DNA of 64,000 nucleotides from Thalassomonas viridans (GTDB lineage Bacteria; Pseudomonadota; Gammaproteobacteria; Enterobacterales; Alteromonadaceae): NCBI RefSeq assembly GCF_000948985.2, contig NZ_CP059733.1, positions 4,650,001 to 4,714,000 of the forward strand, read 5' to 3'. Shown piece by piece: positions 55,052 to 64,000 of this stretch (position 1 is its first letter; each line of letters starts with the position of its first letter). The notes under the pieces were generated by a model. It saw only the letters and a program-made list of their open reading frames with translations, ran no database searches and was not told where the DNA came from. The position numbers and the translations under genes were made by a program.

Positions 55052-56803
55052 TTATTGTTGTTCAACCCAGTTATTCACACTGATGGTCTCACTGGCATCA
55101 AAGTCTAAACTGGTTTTCCAGATAACGATATCGGTTTCAACAGATGTTTTCCAGATAACGATATCGGTTTCAAAAAAGCTTTGTAGCGGCGACTTATCCT
55201 GCACCGGCATATTTATGCCCAGCATGGAGTAATTATTATCCGCCATTTCCACCAAAGATGTCTTCCAGATCACAATATCGGTTGCCACATCACCCTGCCA
55301 GTTCACCTGTTTATCGGCAATCACGGCTTCATCGGTAAACTGGGCATAATCATTGGCCTGGCCTTCGATGGTGAAGTTTTTATCCGCATCAACGCTGGCC
55401 GGTCCCTGATAATGTTGCATACCGGCGGCATCCAGTGCAACATCCATCCCCTGGTTGGCGCAACCGCTGGCGGTACTGTTCACGGCATCCAGGGCCTGGA
55501 TTAAACCGGCGCCCTGCTGGAAAACACTATAGGCCAAACTGCCGTCACTGTTAACGGCGGCCTGGGCCGTTGACATCAGACGGCACTTAACATCATCCGG
55601 GGTTAATGCCGGATTCTCAGCCAACATTAATGCCGCCACACCGGAAACAACGGCAGTGGCCTGAGAAGTGCCCGACATCTCGAAATAACGGCCGCCGATC
55701 TTATATTCAGGATAATCCCGGGCAATTTGTGCCTGGTTAGACATTAAACCGGCAATATGACCGCCCGGGGCGATTAAGTCCGGCTTAACAAAGCCTTCCA
55801 CCGTAGGTCCCGCCGAGCTGAAATCGGCCAGCCTGTCATCGCTTAAATCATAAGGGGTATAGTTATCTGTCATGGCCCCCACGGTAATGATATAAGGCAC
55901 ATTGCCCGGTACGCCTACCGTCATAGGGGTAGAGCCCAAATTACCGGAAGATGCCACTACCACTATGCCTTCGCTCCAGGCTTTCATTACCGCCTGGTTA
56001 AGGGGATCTTCCCAGTATGAAGAACGCACCGGCCCGCTAAAGGACATATTCAGGACACGTAAATTAAACCTGTCTTTCTCTGCTACCGCCCAGCCTATGC
56101 CGCGGATCACATCGGCATAAGTGGCCTTGCCCTCGACATCAAAGGCTTTAATGCCCAACAAGCCAGCATCCGGCGCTATGCCATAAAGCTTGCCGTTGGC
56201 ATCCCGCTCACTATTAACAGCGATACTGGCAACATGGGTACCGTGGCCGCTTTCTTCGCTGTAGTTATAGGTGGTGAACTTGTCGGTGATGGCATCATAG
56301 GCGCCGCAAAAGTCAAAACCGCAAAAACGCTGCCAGCCGTCTTTGTCTTCAATCAAACCGGAAACATACTCAAGTCCGGTATCGAGGAAGGCGACAGTCA
56401 CGCCGGCGCCGTAATTGCCCTGCTGTTGTACCGGCGTCGCCGCGATCAGGTCATTGATCACAGCCGGCGGCCTGCTTTTACGCTTGGCGCGGCCTTTGGC
56501 GCTTAATTCAACGGTATGGTTGGTGGTTACTTTGACATCAAGCTGTTGCTGCAACTGAGCCAACTGTTCTGTGGTCAGCTCAACCGCCAGCGCGTTAATT
56601 ATTTTTAACTCGTGGCTTGGGGTCACATTCAGCGCAGCGACCTTTTCTTTTAATAAATCATATTGCTGGGCACTGATAATATAGGACTGAGTTTGCTTTT
56701 GCGCATCAGTAAAATCAGGCTTTGCCAATAGCCAAGATGAAATGCTAATAACTGTTAACAATGAGAGTGTAGTAAATATTTTTTTCTTTGATGCGATCAA
56801 CAT
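55052..56803 (-). CDS. S8 subtilisin-like peptidase with repeated C-terminal peptide
   Basis: 583 residues with a signal peptide (hydrophobic residues 9-27), an I9-type propeptide (about 38-100) and an S8 domain. The catalytic residues are D141 (FLDTGLEY), H187 (GHGTHVAS) and S380 (MSGTSQAT); the oxyanion asparagine is N288. All are intact. The last 80 residues hold three copies of TDIVIWKTS (residues 508-516, 546-554 and 557-565), then NNWVEQQ. The repeats lie beyond the catalytic domain. They could be a sorting tag, a released peptide or an interaction motif; none is known to me. Confidence 0.85.
   Translation of the reverse strand: MLIASKKKIFTTLSLLTVISISSWLLAKPDFTDAQKQTQSYIISAQQYDLLKEKVAALNVTPSHELKIINALAVELTTEQLAQLQQQLDVKVTTNHTVELSAKGRAKRKSRPPAVINDLIAATPVQQQGNYGAGVTVAFLDTGLEYVSGLIEDKDGWQRFCGFDFCGAYDAITDKFTTYNYSEESGHGTHVASIAVNSERDANGKLYGIAPDAGLLGIKAFDVEGKATYADVIRGIGWAVAEKDRFNLRVLNMSFSGPVRSSYWEDPLNQAVMKAWSEGIVVVASSGNLGSTPMTVGVPGNVPYIITVGAMTDNYTPYDLSDDRLADFSSAGPTVEGFVKPDLIAPGGHIAGLMSNQAQIARDYPEYKIGGRYFEMSGTSQATAVVSGVAALMLAENPALTPDDVKCRLMSTAQAAVNSDGSLAYSVFQQGAGLIQALDAVNSTASGCANQGMDVALDAAGMQHYQGPASVDADKNFTIEGQANDYAQFTDEAVIADKQVNWQGDVATDIVIWKTSLVEMADNNYSMLGINMPVQDKSPLQSFFETDIVIWKTSVETDIVIWKTSLDFDASETISVNNWVEQQ
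55114..55173 (-). repeat. 33-bp tandem repeat in the subtilase 3' end
   Basis: Two identical 27-base copies begin at 55114 and 55147 and encode the adjacent TDIVIWKTS peptides. A third, changed copy lies near 55261. The exact identity of the last two suggests recent duplication. Confidence 0.9.
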
Positions 56804-56878
56804 TATTTATCCCCTTCTATCGTCCTTTAATTATTAAAATCTTTAAAACATCCTGACTAGTCAGATTATTTTCAGTTT

Positions 56879-56915
56879 TAAAATAAAAAATCCAGCCCAA
56901 TCCTTGGGCTGGATT
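56879..56915 (-). terminator. orphan terminator on the minus strand
   Basis: AATCCAGCCCAA and TTGGGCTGGATT form a perfect 12-bp stem around 3 bases; on the minus strand TTTTTTATTTT follows. No gene ends just before it. Confidence 0.85.
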
Positions 56916-57364
56916 AAAAGTACCGGTAGGCATTATGCTTAAGGTACTTTATTCGTGAAGAGCAGTTCATTGAATATTGACGAAATTTACTTTTTTATTG
57001 TTATCAATTTTCAGCCATATTCACTTTTTATCCCTGCTCGCGTATTACTGTTGTTAACATTTTTGTTCAATGTTACCTCAGTCCCCAAGGTTTTCTTTAT
57101 CTGTTTATACACTTACTTCAAAGATCCATCTAATTACATATAAAAGATAGTCAAACAATTCAGCCTGTTATCAAGTGAATTATTAACAACACTATAATTA
57201 GCTTGCAGTGATACTAGCATCTGCCGGATTCTACTCTAGCAAAAAAACGACAGCTTTTCATACATAAGCGACAACAAAGATAAAACACTTTATTTACAAT
57301 AAGTTGAACAGGATAGTTTTGAATTGATTGTTAACGGCGAATAAAAAATGTGCGTTTACCCAGG
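56916..57364. other. AT-rich intergenic region, possible small RNA
   Basis: About 450 AT-rich bases with no convincing gene. The orphan terminator implies a minus-strand transcript ending here, either a long 3' tail of the zinc-ribbon gene or a small RNA. An 18-codon frame stops right at the terminator; it is too short to call. Confidence 0.4.
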
Positions 57365-57616
57365 TCAGCTGACCCGGACTTTGCCGCCGATAATTTTCAG
57401 TGCCGGGGTACCGCGAATAAGACAATCACGGGCGAAAATCTGCTGGCAGCCGGGGCATTGACCTTCAATTTGGGTAAAATCTTTTGCGATACGCTCCTTA
57501 AAACATTTCACTAAAGCCCCCTTACCTCCTTTACGGTAATAGAAGAGTTTGGCCGTACAGCGGCTACAAGTAACAGTCACCCGGGTCACCGGGCCTTTTT
57601 TATTGGGTTTTGCCAT
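57365..57616 (-). CDS. small zinc-ribbon protein
   Basis: 83 residues with two CxxC pairs (CSRC and CPGC) and a basic N-terminus (MAKPNKKGP). A zinc-ribbon is likely; nucleic-acid binding is an inference. The name of the family is not clear to me. It begins five bases after the methyltransferase stop codon, so both are probably translated together. Confidence 0.65.
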   Translation of the reverse strand: MAKPNKKGPVTRVTVTCSRCTAKLFYYRKGGKGALVKCFKERIAKDFTQIEGQCPGCQQIFARDCLIRGTPALKIIGGKVRVS

Positions 57617-57621
57617 ATTCG

Positions 57622-58197
57622 TTACTCAAAAGGTTTAACGGCAACCAGACGGGCGATGGCCTGCTCTGTGCTCCCCGCTTCCACTACGCCTTCAAAGTGA
57701 TGTCGGATATGCCAGCCGGCAAAACAGGCCGGCAGCTCTCCCGGCTCCAGCAAAAAATCGGGATTTTTAGGACGGCCAAATTCTGCCTGCGCCCGGGTAA
57801 AGGTTTCATAAATCACCATACCGCCGGGGGCTATGGCCTGTTTGATCTGAGGCATTAACGGCCGGTGTAAATAGCGAAAAACCGTTACGGCAGAAAACTG
57901 CTTGTCTTTCAACGGCGTGCTGCCGGGTTGCTCGAAATCCTGATGCCAGCATGAAGCCAGGGCTTGCCCCTGGCCGGTTAAAGCCGATACTGATTTTGCT
58001 ATGTGCGCAAGGGCATCGTCGTTAATATCGGCAAACACCACAGGCAGGCCGTTTTTCACCAGATACAAGCCATTGCGGCCATAACCGCACGCCAGATCCA
58101 ATACCGGCAAGGGAGGCTCGCCGCAGTTGCGGCAGGCAAGGGCTAACTCGTTTACATATTCAGTTAGCAGGGAAGAAGGCTCTTGTTGCTGATGCAT
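57622..58197 (-). CDS. TehB-like SAM-dependent methyltransferase
   Basis: 191 residues. The SAM motif is VLDLACGYGRNGLYL, followed by FADINDDAL at motif two. The layout and length fit the TehB/UbiE-like small class I methyltransferases. The substrate is unknown; tellurite or thiol resistance is only a family hint. It is in an operon with the zinc-ribbon gene. Confidence 0.8.
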   Translation of the reverse strand: MHQQQEPSSLLTEYVNELALACRNCGEPPLPVLDLACGYGRNGLYLVKNGLPVVFADINDDALAHIAKSVSALTGQGQALASCWHQDFEQPGSTPLKDKQFSAVTVFRYLHRPLMPQIKQAIAPGGMVIYETFTRAQAEFGRPKNPDFLLEPGELPACFAGWHIRHHFEGVVEAGSTEQAIARLVAVKPFE

Positions 58198-58303
58198 AAT
58201 TTAATGGCGACCGGATAAAAACGTTAATATATCACACTAAAAAAGCCGATAAAAATTGCAGTGCTAACTATACTCAAGACAAAACAAAGATAAGGAAATC
58301 AAC

Positions 58304-58546
58304 ATGAACAAGCAAACCGCAATTTTACTGATTTTTTGCCCCGGGTTACTTTTTGCCTGCAGTAAGCATGAACCTGTGCCGGTAAACCAGTGCGATCAGG
58401 TTATCGCCCACGCCAAAAAAGTCCTGGGGGGCAAAGCCCCTTCTACGGCTGAAATGAGCAAGCAATGTAAAGCCGCAACAGACGATGCCCGGGGCTGTGT
58501 CCTGGCCGCGGACAAGCCGATGAAATTACTTAAATGTGACTTTTAA
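58304..58546 (+). CDS. small cysteine-containing lipoprotein
   Basis: 80 residues with a lipobox (LLFAC) after a short hydrophobic start. Apart from the lipid cysteine it has four cysteines, which could form two disulfides in the periplasm. AAGGAAAT precedes the ATG. No family is known to me. Confidence 0.6.
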   Translation: MNKQTAILLIFCPGLLFACSKHEPVPVNQCDQVIAHAKKVLGGKAPSTAEMSKQCKAATDDARGCVLAADKPMKLLKCDF

Positions 58547-58680
58547 ACGGTCAACCTGAATTCTGGTTATTTGTCCCGGTAATAACCAAAGTACCGGCTC
58601 AGTTTTAGGTTTTCCCTGTCACGGGTTATACAGGTATACTAGGCCCCAGCCTATAATCAATCCTGAGCTCGCCGTAAAAA

Positions 58681-59388
58681 ATGGAAACCCTGCTCCCGAC
58701 AACAAGAGATTTTAAAGCTGTCAGTCTCGATACTGCCCTGTGCCTGTGTATTTTTGACAGCAATGCCCTGAGCCAGAGGCAAATGGAAGTGCTGGCGGAT
58801 AACTGGCTGACGGCCGATGAAACCCAAACCCTTGATAAGCGAAGACTGCTGACCGCCAAAAAAGAGTTTGTCGCCAGCCGGGGCATCATAAAACTGGTGC
58901 TTGCCCGCCACTTGCAACTGGATGTAAAGGCAATCAATATTTTTTTTGATCAAGAAGATACCTGTTTAAAAGCCTGCATTTACCAGCAAACCGACCGGGA
59001 GATGTTGCCGGTACAGATTTGCATTTCCCACTCTCACGGCCTGGTGCTGGTGGCCATGAGCCTTCAGAGTAGCCGTCTGGGGGTCGATTTGGAGCAACGT
59101 AAACCTGAACGGCGCTGGCTGAAACTGGCCCGGCATTTTTACCATGCCCGGGAAACTGCCCGAATAGAAAAGGAAGGCATGGATACCTTCTACCGGATAT
59201 GGACCTTAAAGGAAGCCCTGGCAAAAGCCATCAAGCAACCCATTGCCCGCTTGCTGAGCCAGGATATTCAACCTATGCTTGACCCCTTTACCGTGATCAG
59301 CGGCCAATACCGGGATTTTGATATCAGCTTGCTCACCGATTTACCCATAGAGCAGGCTGAACTGACGGTGCTGGACTCACTCGGCTGA
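58681..59388 (+). CDS. 4'-phosphopantetheinyl transferase (Sfp-type)
   Basis: 235 residues. The family motifs are GVDLEQRKPE and WTLKEALAKA, with the conserved Lys/Glu for CoA and metal binding. It moves phosphopantetheine from CoA onto carrier proteins for fatty-acid, polyketide or peptide synthesis. The Sfp type suggests a secondary-metabolism role. It stands alone here, with a weak ribosome site. Confidence 0.85.
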   Translation: METLLPTTRDFKAVSLDTALCLCIFDSNALSQRQMEVLADNWLTADETQTLDKRRLLTAKKEFVASRGIIKLVLARHLQLDVKAINIFFDQEDTCLKACIYQQTDREMLPVQICISHSHGLVLVAMSLQSSRLGVDLEQRKPERRWLKLARHFYHARETARIEKEGMDTFYRIWTLKEALAKAIKQPIARLLSQDIQPMLDPFTVISGQYRDFDISLLTDLPIEQAELTVLDSLG

Positions 59389-59411
59389 ACCCGAAAACGC
59401 CGGCCGCCTGG

Positions 59412-60203
59412 CTACCCCTTAGGTTTATCCGGCTCATCCCCCTCTTTTTTGAAAAGTCCCTTAAGCAAATCAAACGGCATGGGAAACAAGATCGTAGAGT
59501 TTTTTTCACCGGCAATTTCCGTCAGGGTCTGGAAATACCTGAGCAGAATGGCGTTGGGCTCGGCAGCAAGTTTATTCGCTGCTTCCACCAGTTTATCGGA
59601 CGCTTCCATTTCCCCCGAGGCGTGGATCACTTTCGCCCGCCGTGCCCGCTCGGCTTCCGCCTGGCGGGCAATGGCGCGGATCATACTTTCGTTTAAATCC
59701 ACATGTTTGATCTCGACATTGGAGACTTTAATGCCCCAGCCGTCGGTACGGGCATCCAGAATGCTCTGGATATCGGCGTTGAGCATCTCCCGGCTCGCCA
59801 GCATTTCATCCAGATCGTGTTGCCCGAGCACGGAGCGCAGCGTGGTCTGCGCCAGCTGCGACGTGGCGGAAAGATAGTCTTCCACATTGATGATCGCCTT
59901 TTGCGAGTCTATCACCCGAAAATACAATACGGCATTGACATGCACAGAGACATTGTCCCGGCTGATCACATCCTGGCTGGGTACGTCCATCACCACAGTA
60001 CGCAGGTCCACCCTCACCATCTGCTGGATAATAGGGATCACGATAATCAGCCCCGGCCCTTTCACCTTATAAAAGCGACCTAGCAAGAAAATTACCCCGC
60101 GTTCGTATTCCCGTAAAATACGGAAGGCGCTGATCACTATGGCAGCTAGAAAAAATCCCAGAGCGGTTATAAACAGCTGACTGCTGTCGAATATAGGTTC
60201 CAT
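59412..60203 (-). CDS. slipin/stomatin-like membrane protein
   Basis: 263 residues: one N-terminal membrane segment (about 10-30), then an SPFH domain ([23 protein letters not shown]) and the C-terminal coiled coil ([22 protein letters not shown]). Such proteins form lipid-raft-like assemblies. The NfeD-type partner gene lies two bases upstream on the same strand, a usual pair. Confidence 0.9.
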   Translation of the reverse strand: MEPIFDSSQLFITALGFFLAAIVISAFRILREYERGVIFLLGRFYKVKGPGLIIVIPIIQQMVRVDLRTVVMDVPSQDVISRDNVSVHVNAVLYFRVIDSQKAIINVEDYLSATSQLAQTTLRSVLGQHDLDEMLASREMLNADIQSILDARTDGWGIKVSNVEIKHVDLNESMIRAIARQAEAERARRAKVIHASGEMEASDKLVEAANKLAAEPNAILLRYFQTLTEIAGEKNSTILFPMPFDLLKGLFKKEGDEPDKPKG

Positions 60204-60205
60204 GG

Positions 60206-61588
60206 TTATTTATCCTCTTTTTTTGCTTTTACCATTAGCGTCAATCCCTCGATGGCACTCACCCCTACCACTTGCCCCCGGGATAGGCTCTCATCGCTTT
60301 GTGCCGCCCAGTGTTCACCGTTAAAGAGCACCTCTCCCTGCCCGGTAAAATCATCGAGCACGACAACATCCGCCCCCAGCATCTGCTCCTGGCCGCTGAC
60401 CACGGGAGAATGCCGGCTGCGCCATAAAAAACCCAGCACAAAAACAAAAAACAAACCCGAGGCAACGGCAATGGAAATAATCAAAGGCAGGGAAACTTTA
60501 AAATAGGAAATATCGGTATCGATCAGGAAAATCGAGCCGACAACAAAAGCAATTAAGCCGCCTATGCCCAAAATACCGAAACTGGGCATGATGGACTCTA
60601 TCACCAGTAAACAGATCCCCAACAGTAGCAGGCCGGCACCGACAAAACTTACCGGCAATAACTGGAAGGCATAAAGGGCGATCAGCAGACAAATACCGCC
60701 AATCACTCCGGCAACCCCTATCCCCGGACTGTAGAACTCCAGGATCAGGCCATAAATGCCGATCAGCATTAAGATATAGGCAATATTTGGGTCGGTAATG
60801 GTGGAAATAAACTTATTGCGCCAGTCGGGGGTTTGCTTCACCAGGGCGCTGTCAACCAAATCCAGCACCACGGTTTTTTGTTTCACCTGGACCTGCTGCT
60901 GATCCAGCTCGGTTAACAGGCTTTCCGGCGAGTCGACAATCAGGTTAATCACGTTTTCCTTAAGCGCTTCACCCGCCGTCAGGGTCGCCGCCTCGGTTAT
61001 CGCCAGCTCAGCCCATTCTTCATTGCGGCCCCTCAGCTGGGCCAGGGAGCGCATATAAGCGATGGCATCGTTAAGAATTTTCTTATCCATGGCCGAAGGG
61101 CTTTTATCCTCGCCTTTATCTTCCTGGCCGGGCGTGGTGGGTCCGGTAATTTTCACCGGGGTTGCCGCCCCTAAAGTTGTCGCCGGCGCCATGGCGGCAA
61201 TATGGCAGGCATATAAAATATAGGTGCCGGCACTGGCGGCCCTGGCTCCCTGGGGATAAACCAGGCAGGCAACAGGAATATCCGAGTCAAGAATGACCTG
61301 GTTAATATCCCTGAGGCTTGAGCTTAAGCCCCCGGGGGTATCTAAGGTCAGGACAATAAGCGGGGTTTTCGGCGTCAGGTTCGCCCGGATAATTTCCGTG
61401 ACCAGGTAATCTTTCACCGCCGGCCCTATCGCCCCGTTGATGGACAATAAGGGCACCTGAACGCTCGCCAGCCCGGCACGGGCCTGGCCAACAAAAGCAC
61501 TAACAGAACCCTCGGAGGAAGTCCCCGGCACGGCGCAGAAAAAGCCAGTCAGAAAGATAAAAGACAATGCTAACAGCCAACGAAACAT
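60206..61588 (-). CDS. NfeD-family membrane serine protease
   Basis: 460 residues. A ClpP-like domain follows the signal segment: [18 protein letters not shown], then [18 protein letters not shown], then [14 protein letters not shown], where the catalytic serine lies. The rest holds four membrane segments (about 260-385) and an OB-fold NfeD tail. The paired slipin is its usual substrate or partner. Confidence 0.88.
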   Translation of the reverse strand: MFRWLLALSFIFLTGFFCAVPGTSSEGSVSAFVGQARAGLASVQVPLLSINGAIGPAVKDYLVTEIIRANLTPKTPLIVLTLDTPGGLSSSLRDINQVILDSDIPVACLVYPQGARAASAGTYILYACHIAAMAPATTLGAATPVKITGPTTPGQEDKGEDKSPSAMDKKILNDAIAYMRSLAQLRGRNEEWAELAITEAATLTAGEALKENVINLIVDSPESLLTELDQQQVQVKQKTVVLDLVDSALVKQTPDWRNKFISTITDPNIAYILMLIGIYGLILEFYSPGIGVAGVIGGICLLIALYAFQLLPVSFVGAGLLLLGICLLVIESIMPSFGILGIGGLIAFVVGSIFLIDTDISYFKVSLPLIISIAVASGLFFVFVLGFLWRSRHSPVVSGQEQMLGADVVVLDDFTGQGEVLFNGEHWAAQSDESLSRGQVVGVSAIEGLTLMVKAKKEDK

Positions 61589-61689
61589 CAGATAAATCCA
61601 AAGATTACCAGTGTTATCTGTTAGTGTAGCCGAGTAAGTCCTTTAGTGCTTAATGACTTGAGCACTGCTCACGCCGCGGCAGGCAAAAA

Positions 61690-62481
61690 TCAACCGGCAG
61701 CGGCAAGCAGGGCGGGATTGGGGGACTGCTTGATCTTTTGCGCCAGTTCCTTATGGGCTTTTTTAAAGGTGCCTGTCAAATGGGGTTTTAACTGGCCGGT
61801 AACCGCTTTGACAGGAATCCCCTTTAATACGCAAAACAGGGCCAGGCAATAAAGCATTTCCTGTTCCGGCAATGCCACTTCCCGGTTGGCGCGGGGGTTA
61901 TAACAGGAACCACAGCCGCCTTTAAACTGATAGGCGGTATTGGCAAGCATCACGCCAAAGCCCATAAAACAGGCCACCAGATCCACCGCCTGGGGCATAA
62001 ACTCCTGTCCTCCCGGCGGCAGGTGCCCCTGCTGCAGGATCAACACCGCCGCCAGCGACTGGGCATATGAGGCCACCAGGTCCTGGGGTTGGTTGATCTG
62101 GTTTGGGTTATAGCTGATCAATATAGTTTGCTGCTCATTTATGTCGCCGGCAATCACCGGGGTTGAGCCGGCGCCGCGTACCGCACCGGCAAAAGACAAT
62201 TGCGGCAGATTTTGCTGCTGATAATGCTGGGGCTGTACCAGCTGTACCGGCCAGTGCTGCATACCGGCGTAAACCAGGGTTTTATCAAACACCGACTGCG
62301 CCATTTCCGCAATACTGCTGACCTTGCCCGGGTAAAAGTCATTGGTGGGCAAAATCAATTGGGTATCGGCTTTAAAAACATTCAGTTCAAAATGCTCCAG
62401 CGCCCAGGCAAAAGTATCTAAAATCCATTCACTGGAGCCGCTGTCCAGCACAGGCTTGCTGCTGAATAATCCTGCAAACAT
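61690..62481 (-). CDS. conserved hypothetical protein next to creA
   Basis: 263 residues from the ATG at 62481, which follows the creA stop by one base with GGAGAAG upstream. It has no signal peptide. A CGSC pair (GGCGSC) is a possible metal or redox site. I do not recognise the family. Confidence 0.55.
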   Translation of the reverse strand: MFAGLFSSKPVLDSGSSEWILDTFAWALEHFELNVFKADTQLILPTNDFYPGKVSSIAEMAQSVFDKTLVYAGMQHWPVQLVQPQHYQQQNLPQLSFAGAVRGAGSTPVIAGDINEQQTILISYNPNQINQPQDLVASYAQSLAAVLILQQGHLPPGGQEFMPQAVDLVACFMGFGVMLANTAYQFKGGCGSCYNPRANREVALPEQEMLYCLALFCVLKGIPVKAVTGQLKPHLTGTFKKAHKELAQKIKQSPNPALLAAAG

Positions 62482-62482
62482 C

Positions 62483-62953
62483 TTATTTCTTCTCCTGCTC
62501 AAGCGCCCAATCCCAGCCTTTGGTATTATAAAGCGAGACGGTAGATAACGAATGATGATGGCTGCCGCTGGACTCTTTGGTGGAATAGGACAGATAAATC
62601 AAAGTCTTATTCTCGGCATCATAAATACGCCTGACCTTGAGGGTTTTAAATAAAATACTCTTGGACTGGGTAAAGACAATTTCACCATTTTTGCTGCGAT
62701 CTATTGTGGCCAGTTGCCGGGCATTGATCTCTCCCGTCTGGCGGCAGGCGATAGACATATCGGAAGGATCGGAAAAATCCAGGTCCGCCTCGATATGGCT
62801 GATATGGCAGGTCACCCCCGTCACTTTAGGATCGACATTGGCTTCAATCACCACATCTTTGGTGGTAAAAAGCCCCAGACTGACCTTGCCGACGTCGTCG
62901 GAACAGCCGGAAACCAACAGGCCGGCTGCCAGCGCTAATAACAGTTTTTTCAT
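62483..62953 (-). CDS. creA: CreA-family periplasmic lipoprotein
   Basis: 156 residues from the ATG at 62953; a longer frame starts at 62983. A lipobox (LLVSGC) ends the signal. The stretch TCHISHIEADLDFSDPSD, then MSIACRQTGEI, is typical of CreA. The role of CreA is poorly understood. It is first in a pair with the gene that follows. Confidence 0.85.
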   Translation of the reverse strand: MKKLLLALAAGLLVSGCSDDVGKVSLGLFTTKDVVIEANVDPKVTGVTCHISHIEADLDFSDPSDMSIACRQTGEINARQLATIDRSKNGEIVFTQSKSILFKTLKVRRIYDAENKTLIYLSYSTKESSGSHHHSLSTVSLYNTKGWDWALEQEKK

Positions 62954-63060
62954 TACAGTCACTTTTTCTGTAAAAGGGTTCATCTCAATGGCCTATACGC
63001 TAACAAAAAAAGTGACTGAAATCCCGACTATTTTCTTCGCACTGATATTTCTGCCCGCGG

Positions 63061-63471
63061 CTAAGCCGGCTGACACGACTGATAATGCTGGTTCAGGGCA
63101 GATAACACATCCCGGCGGTATAACATGCCGACGAACTTACCGCCCTCAACCACAGGGTAACTTTTCGGCCGCTGGCTATTCATGCTTTGGGCAATATCAA
63201 AAATATTCATATTGGGGGTAACAGTCACCACATCCGTTTGCATAAAGTCAGCGACTTTAACCGCCCCGTCACAGTAATAACTGCCTTCAAGCAAGGGCTT
63301 GAGTAAATCCTGTTCGGAAACAAAACCAGTCAATTCATTTTGTCCGTTAACAACAGGCAGTGAAATAACTTTAGCGTCTTGTATCAAGTCAATCGCCTGG
63401 CTCAAGGACGTTTGTTCATCAAGTTTCACCACATCCGGGGTTAAAAAATCTTTTACTAATAAGGTTGTCAT
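63061..63471 (-). CDS. CBS-domain protein
   Basis: 136 residues from ATG 63471 with AGGAGG upstream; the longer frame from 63591 overlaps the next gene and is not needed. Two CBS repeats fill the protein (VKDFLTPDVVKLDEQTSL and ADFMQTDVVTVTPNMNIFD). Such proteins sense adenine nucleotides. The target is unknown. Confidence 0.85.
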   Translation of the reverse strand: MTTLLVKDFLTPDVVKLDEQTSLSQAIDLIQDAKVISLPVVNGQNELTGFVSEQDLLKPLLEGSYYCDGAVKVADFMQTDVVTVTPNMNIFDIAQSMNSQRPKSYPVVEGGKFVGMLYRRDVLSALNQHYQSCQPA

Positions 63472-63526
63472 AACAGCCTCCTGTTTATTCTTTTCCGGGT
63501 TAAATCGCAATCCATAATGAGAGGGC

Positions 63527-64000
63527 TTAGGCCCCCGGACCACATTCGATACAATGGGAGATAATTTCCGGTCCCAGGTGCAATTTGGCATTTAAATCCC
63601 TTAATGCTGTACGAACCCCTTCCTCTATGACCGGATGGTAGAAAGGCATCTCCAGCATCTGCGCCACTGTCATCCGGTTTTGCACCGCCCAGGATAACAG
63701 GTGGGCAATATGCTCTGCCGCCGGCCCGAACATTTCCGCTCCCAAAAACAGCCCTGTGCCCTGCTCGGCATAAACCCTGAGTATGCCCTTGTTTTTTAAC
63801 ATCACCCGGCTGCGCCCCTGGTCTTCAAACGAGACTTCCCCGGTGGTAAAACAGCCGCAGTTGCCGTATTTTTGCTCCAGCTGGCGGTAGCTGGCGCCTA
63901 CCATGGCAATCTGGGGCTCCGAGAACACCACAGATATAGGCGTGCGTCTTAATCCCGGCTTGCTGCCGTCCATGCGCCCGGCATTGTCTCCGGCTATCTT
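63527..64000 (-). CDS. dihydrolipoyl dehydrogenase-like flavoprotein (5' end cut)
   Basis: The frame runs out of the window at 64000. The C-terminal dimerisation domain is present: RTPISVVFSEPQIAMVGASY, then the His-Glu pair in YHPVIEEGVR. Another cysteine pair (HCIEC) ends the protein. The DNAGRMDG stretch before the domain fits the Lpd-like group of pyridine nucleotide disulfide oxidoreductases. The exact substrate needs the missing N-terminus. Confidence 0.85.
   Translation of the reverse strand, partial: KIAGDNAGRMDGSKPGLRRTPISVVFSEPQIAMVGASYRQLEQKYGNCGCFTTGEVSFEDQGRSRVMLKNKGILRVYAEQGTGLFLGAEMFGPAAEHIAHLLSWAVQNRMTVAQMLEMPFYHPVIEEGVRTALRDLNAKLHLGPEIISHCIECGPGA

Noticed and set aside
56955..57143. 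62-codon frame in the AT-rich gap
   Set aside because: Low-complexity hydrophobic residues from AT-rich DNA, no start signals.
63472..63591. Longer start of the CBS-domain gene
   Set aside because: It would overlap the Lpd-like gene and lacks a ribosome site, while ATG 63471 has AGGAGG.

Overview
The window looks like the chromosome of a marine gammaproteobacterium of the Alteromonadales, most likely Colwelliaceae (Thalassomonas/Thalassotalea-like). This is an inference from gene content: a PEP-CTERM substrate beside a PrsT-type TPR protein, a betIBA operon with a BCCT carrier, an argP/argO pair, NfeD/slipin, CreA, and many two-component proteins. Bases look roughly half GC, with a few AT-rich gaps. 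No rRNA, tRNA, CRISPR array, integrase or transposase was seen. Genes are cut at both ends: the first lacks only its first base or so, the last lacks its 5' part.

Layout. 1-5.0 kb: four secreted proteins on the + strand. Three are paralogues whose pattern recalls MACPF/CDC-type pore formers, and the fourth ends in a GEVED domain. 5.0-7.0 kb: a SymE-like toxin and a uracil permease (- strand). 7.0-7.2 kb: a 162-bp MITE-like imperfect inverted repeat. 7.5-9.6 kb: a cytoplasm-made HExxH protein resembling NleD/M91 effectors, then an orphan periplasmic sugar-binding protein. 9.7-25.9 kb: an NtrC-family regulator and its kinase, a hybrid kinase and an EamA transporter on the other strand, then a MacB-like efflux operon (adaptor, permease, ATPase, permease, permease). 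A sigma-54 promoter and GGTCCG palindromes lie just upstream of the adaptor. 26-31.7 kb: DUF2750, a lipoprotein penicillin/AHL-type acylase, an M28 peptidase and a TorF-type porin. 31.8-37.1 kb: choline-to-betaine genes (betI, betB, betA, BCCT carrier) with a perfect 22-bp operator; betI has no standard start codon. 37.3-41.5 kb: argP, argO and a DUF748 envelope protein. 42-46.2 kb: PrsT and a divergent PEP-CTERM protein. 46.5-54.6 kb: a class III aminotransferase, a hybrid kinase fused to an AraC domain, and a propeller sensor with a ruined GGDEF motif. 55-56.8 kb: a subtilase with three C-terminal copies of the peptide TDIVIWKTS, beside a DNA repeat. 57.4-64 kb: mainly small housekeeping genes (methyltransferase, zinc ribbon, PPTase, slipin, NfeD, CreA, CBS, Lpd-like).

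How it fits together. The clearest circuit is regulator/kinase, then sigma-54 promoter with upstream palindromes, then the tripartite exporter. The second is BetI controlling choline uptake and oxidation for osmoprotection. The best candidates for undescribed biology are the secreted three-paralogue cluster, the M91-like effector, and the subtilase with repeated C-terminal peptides.
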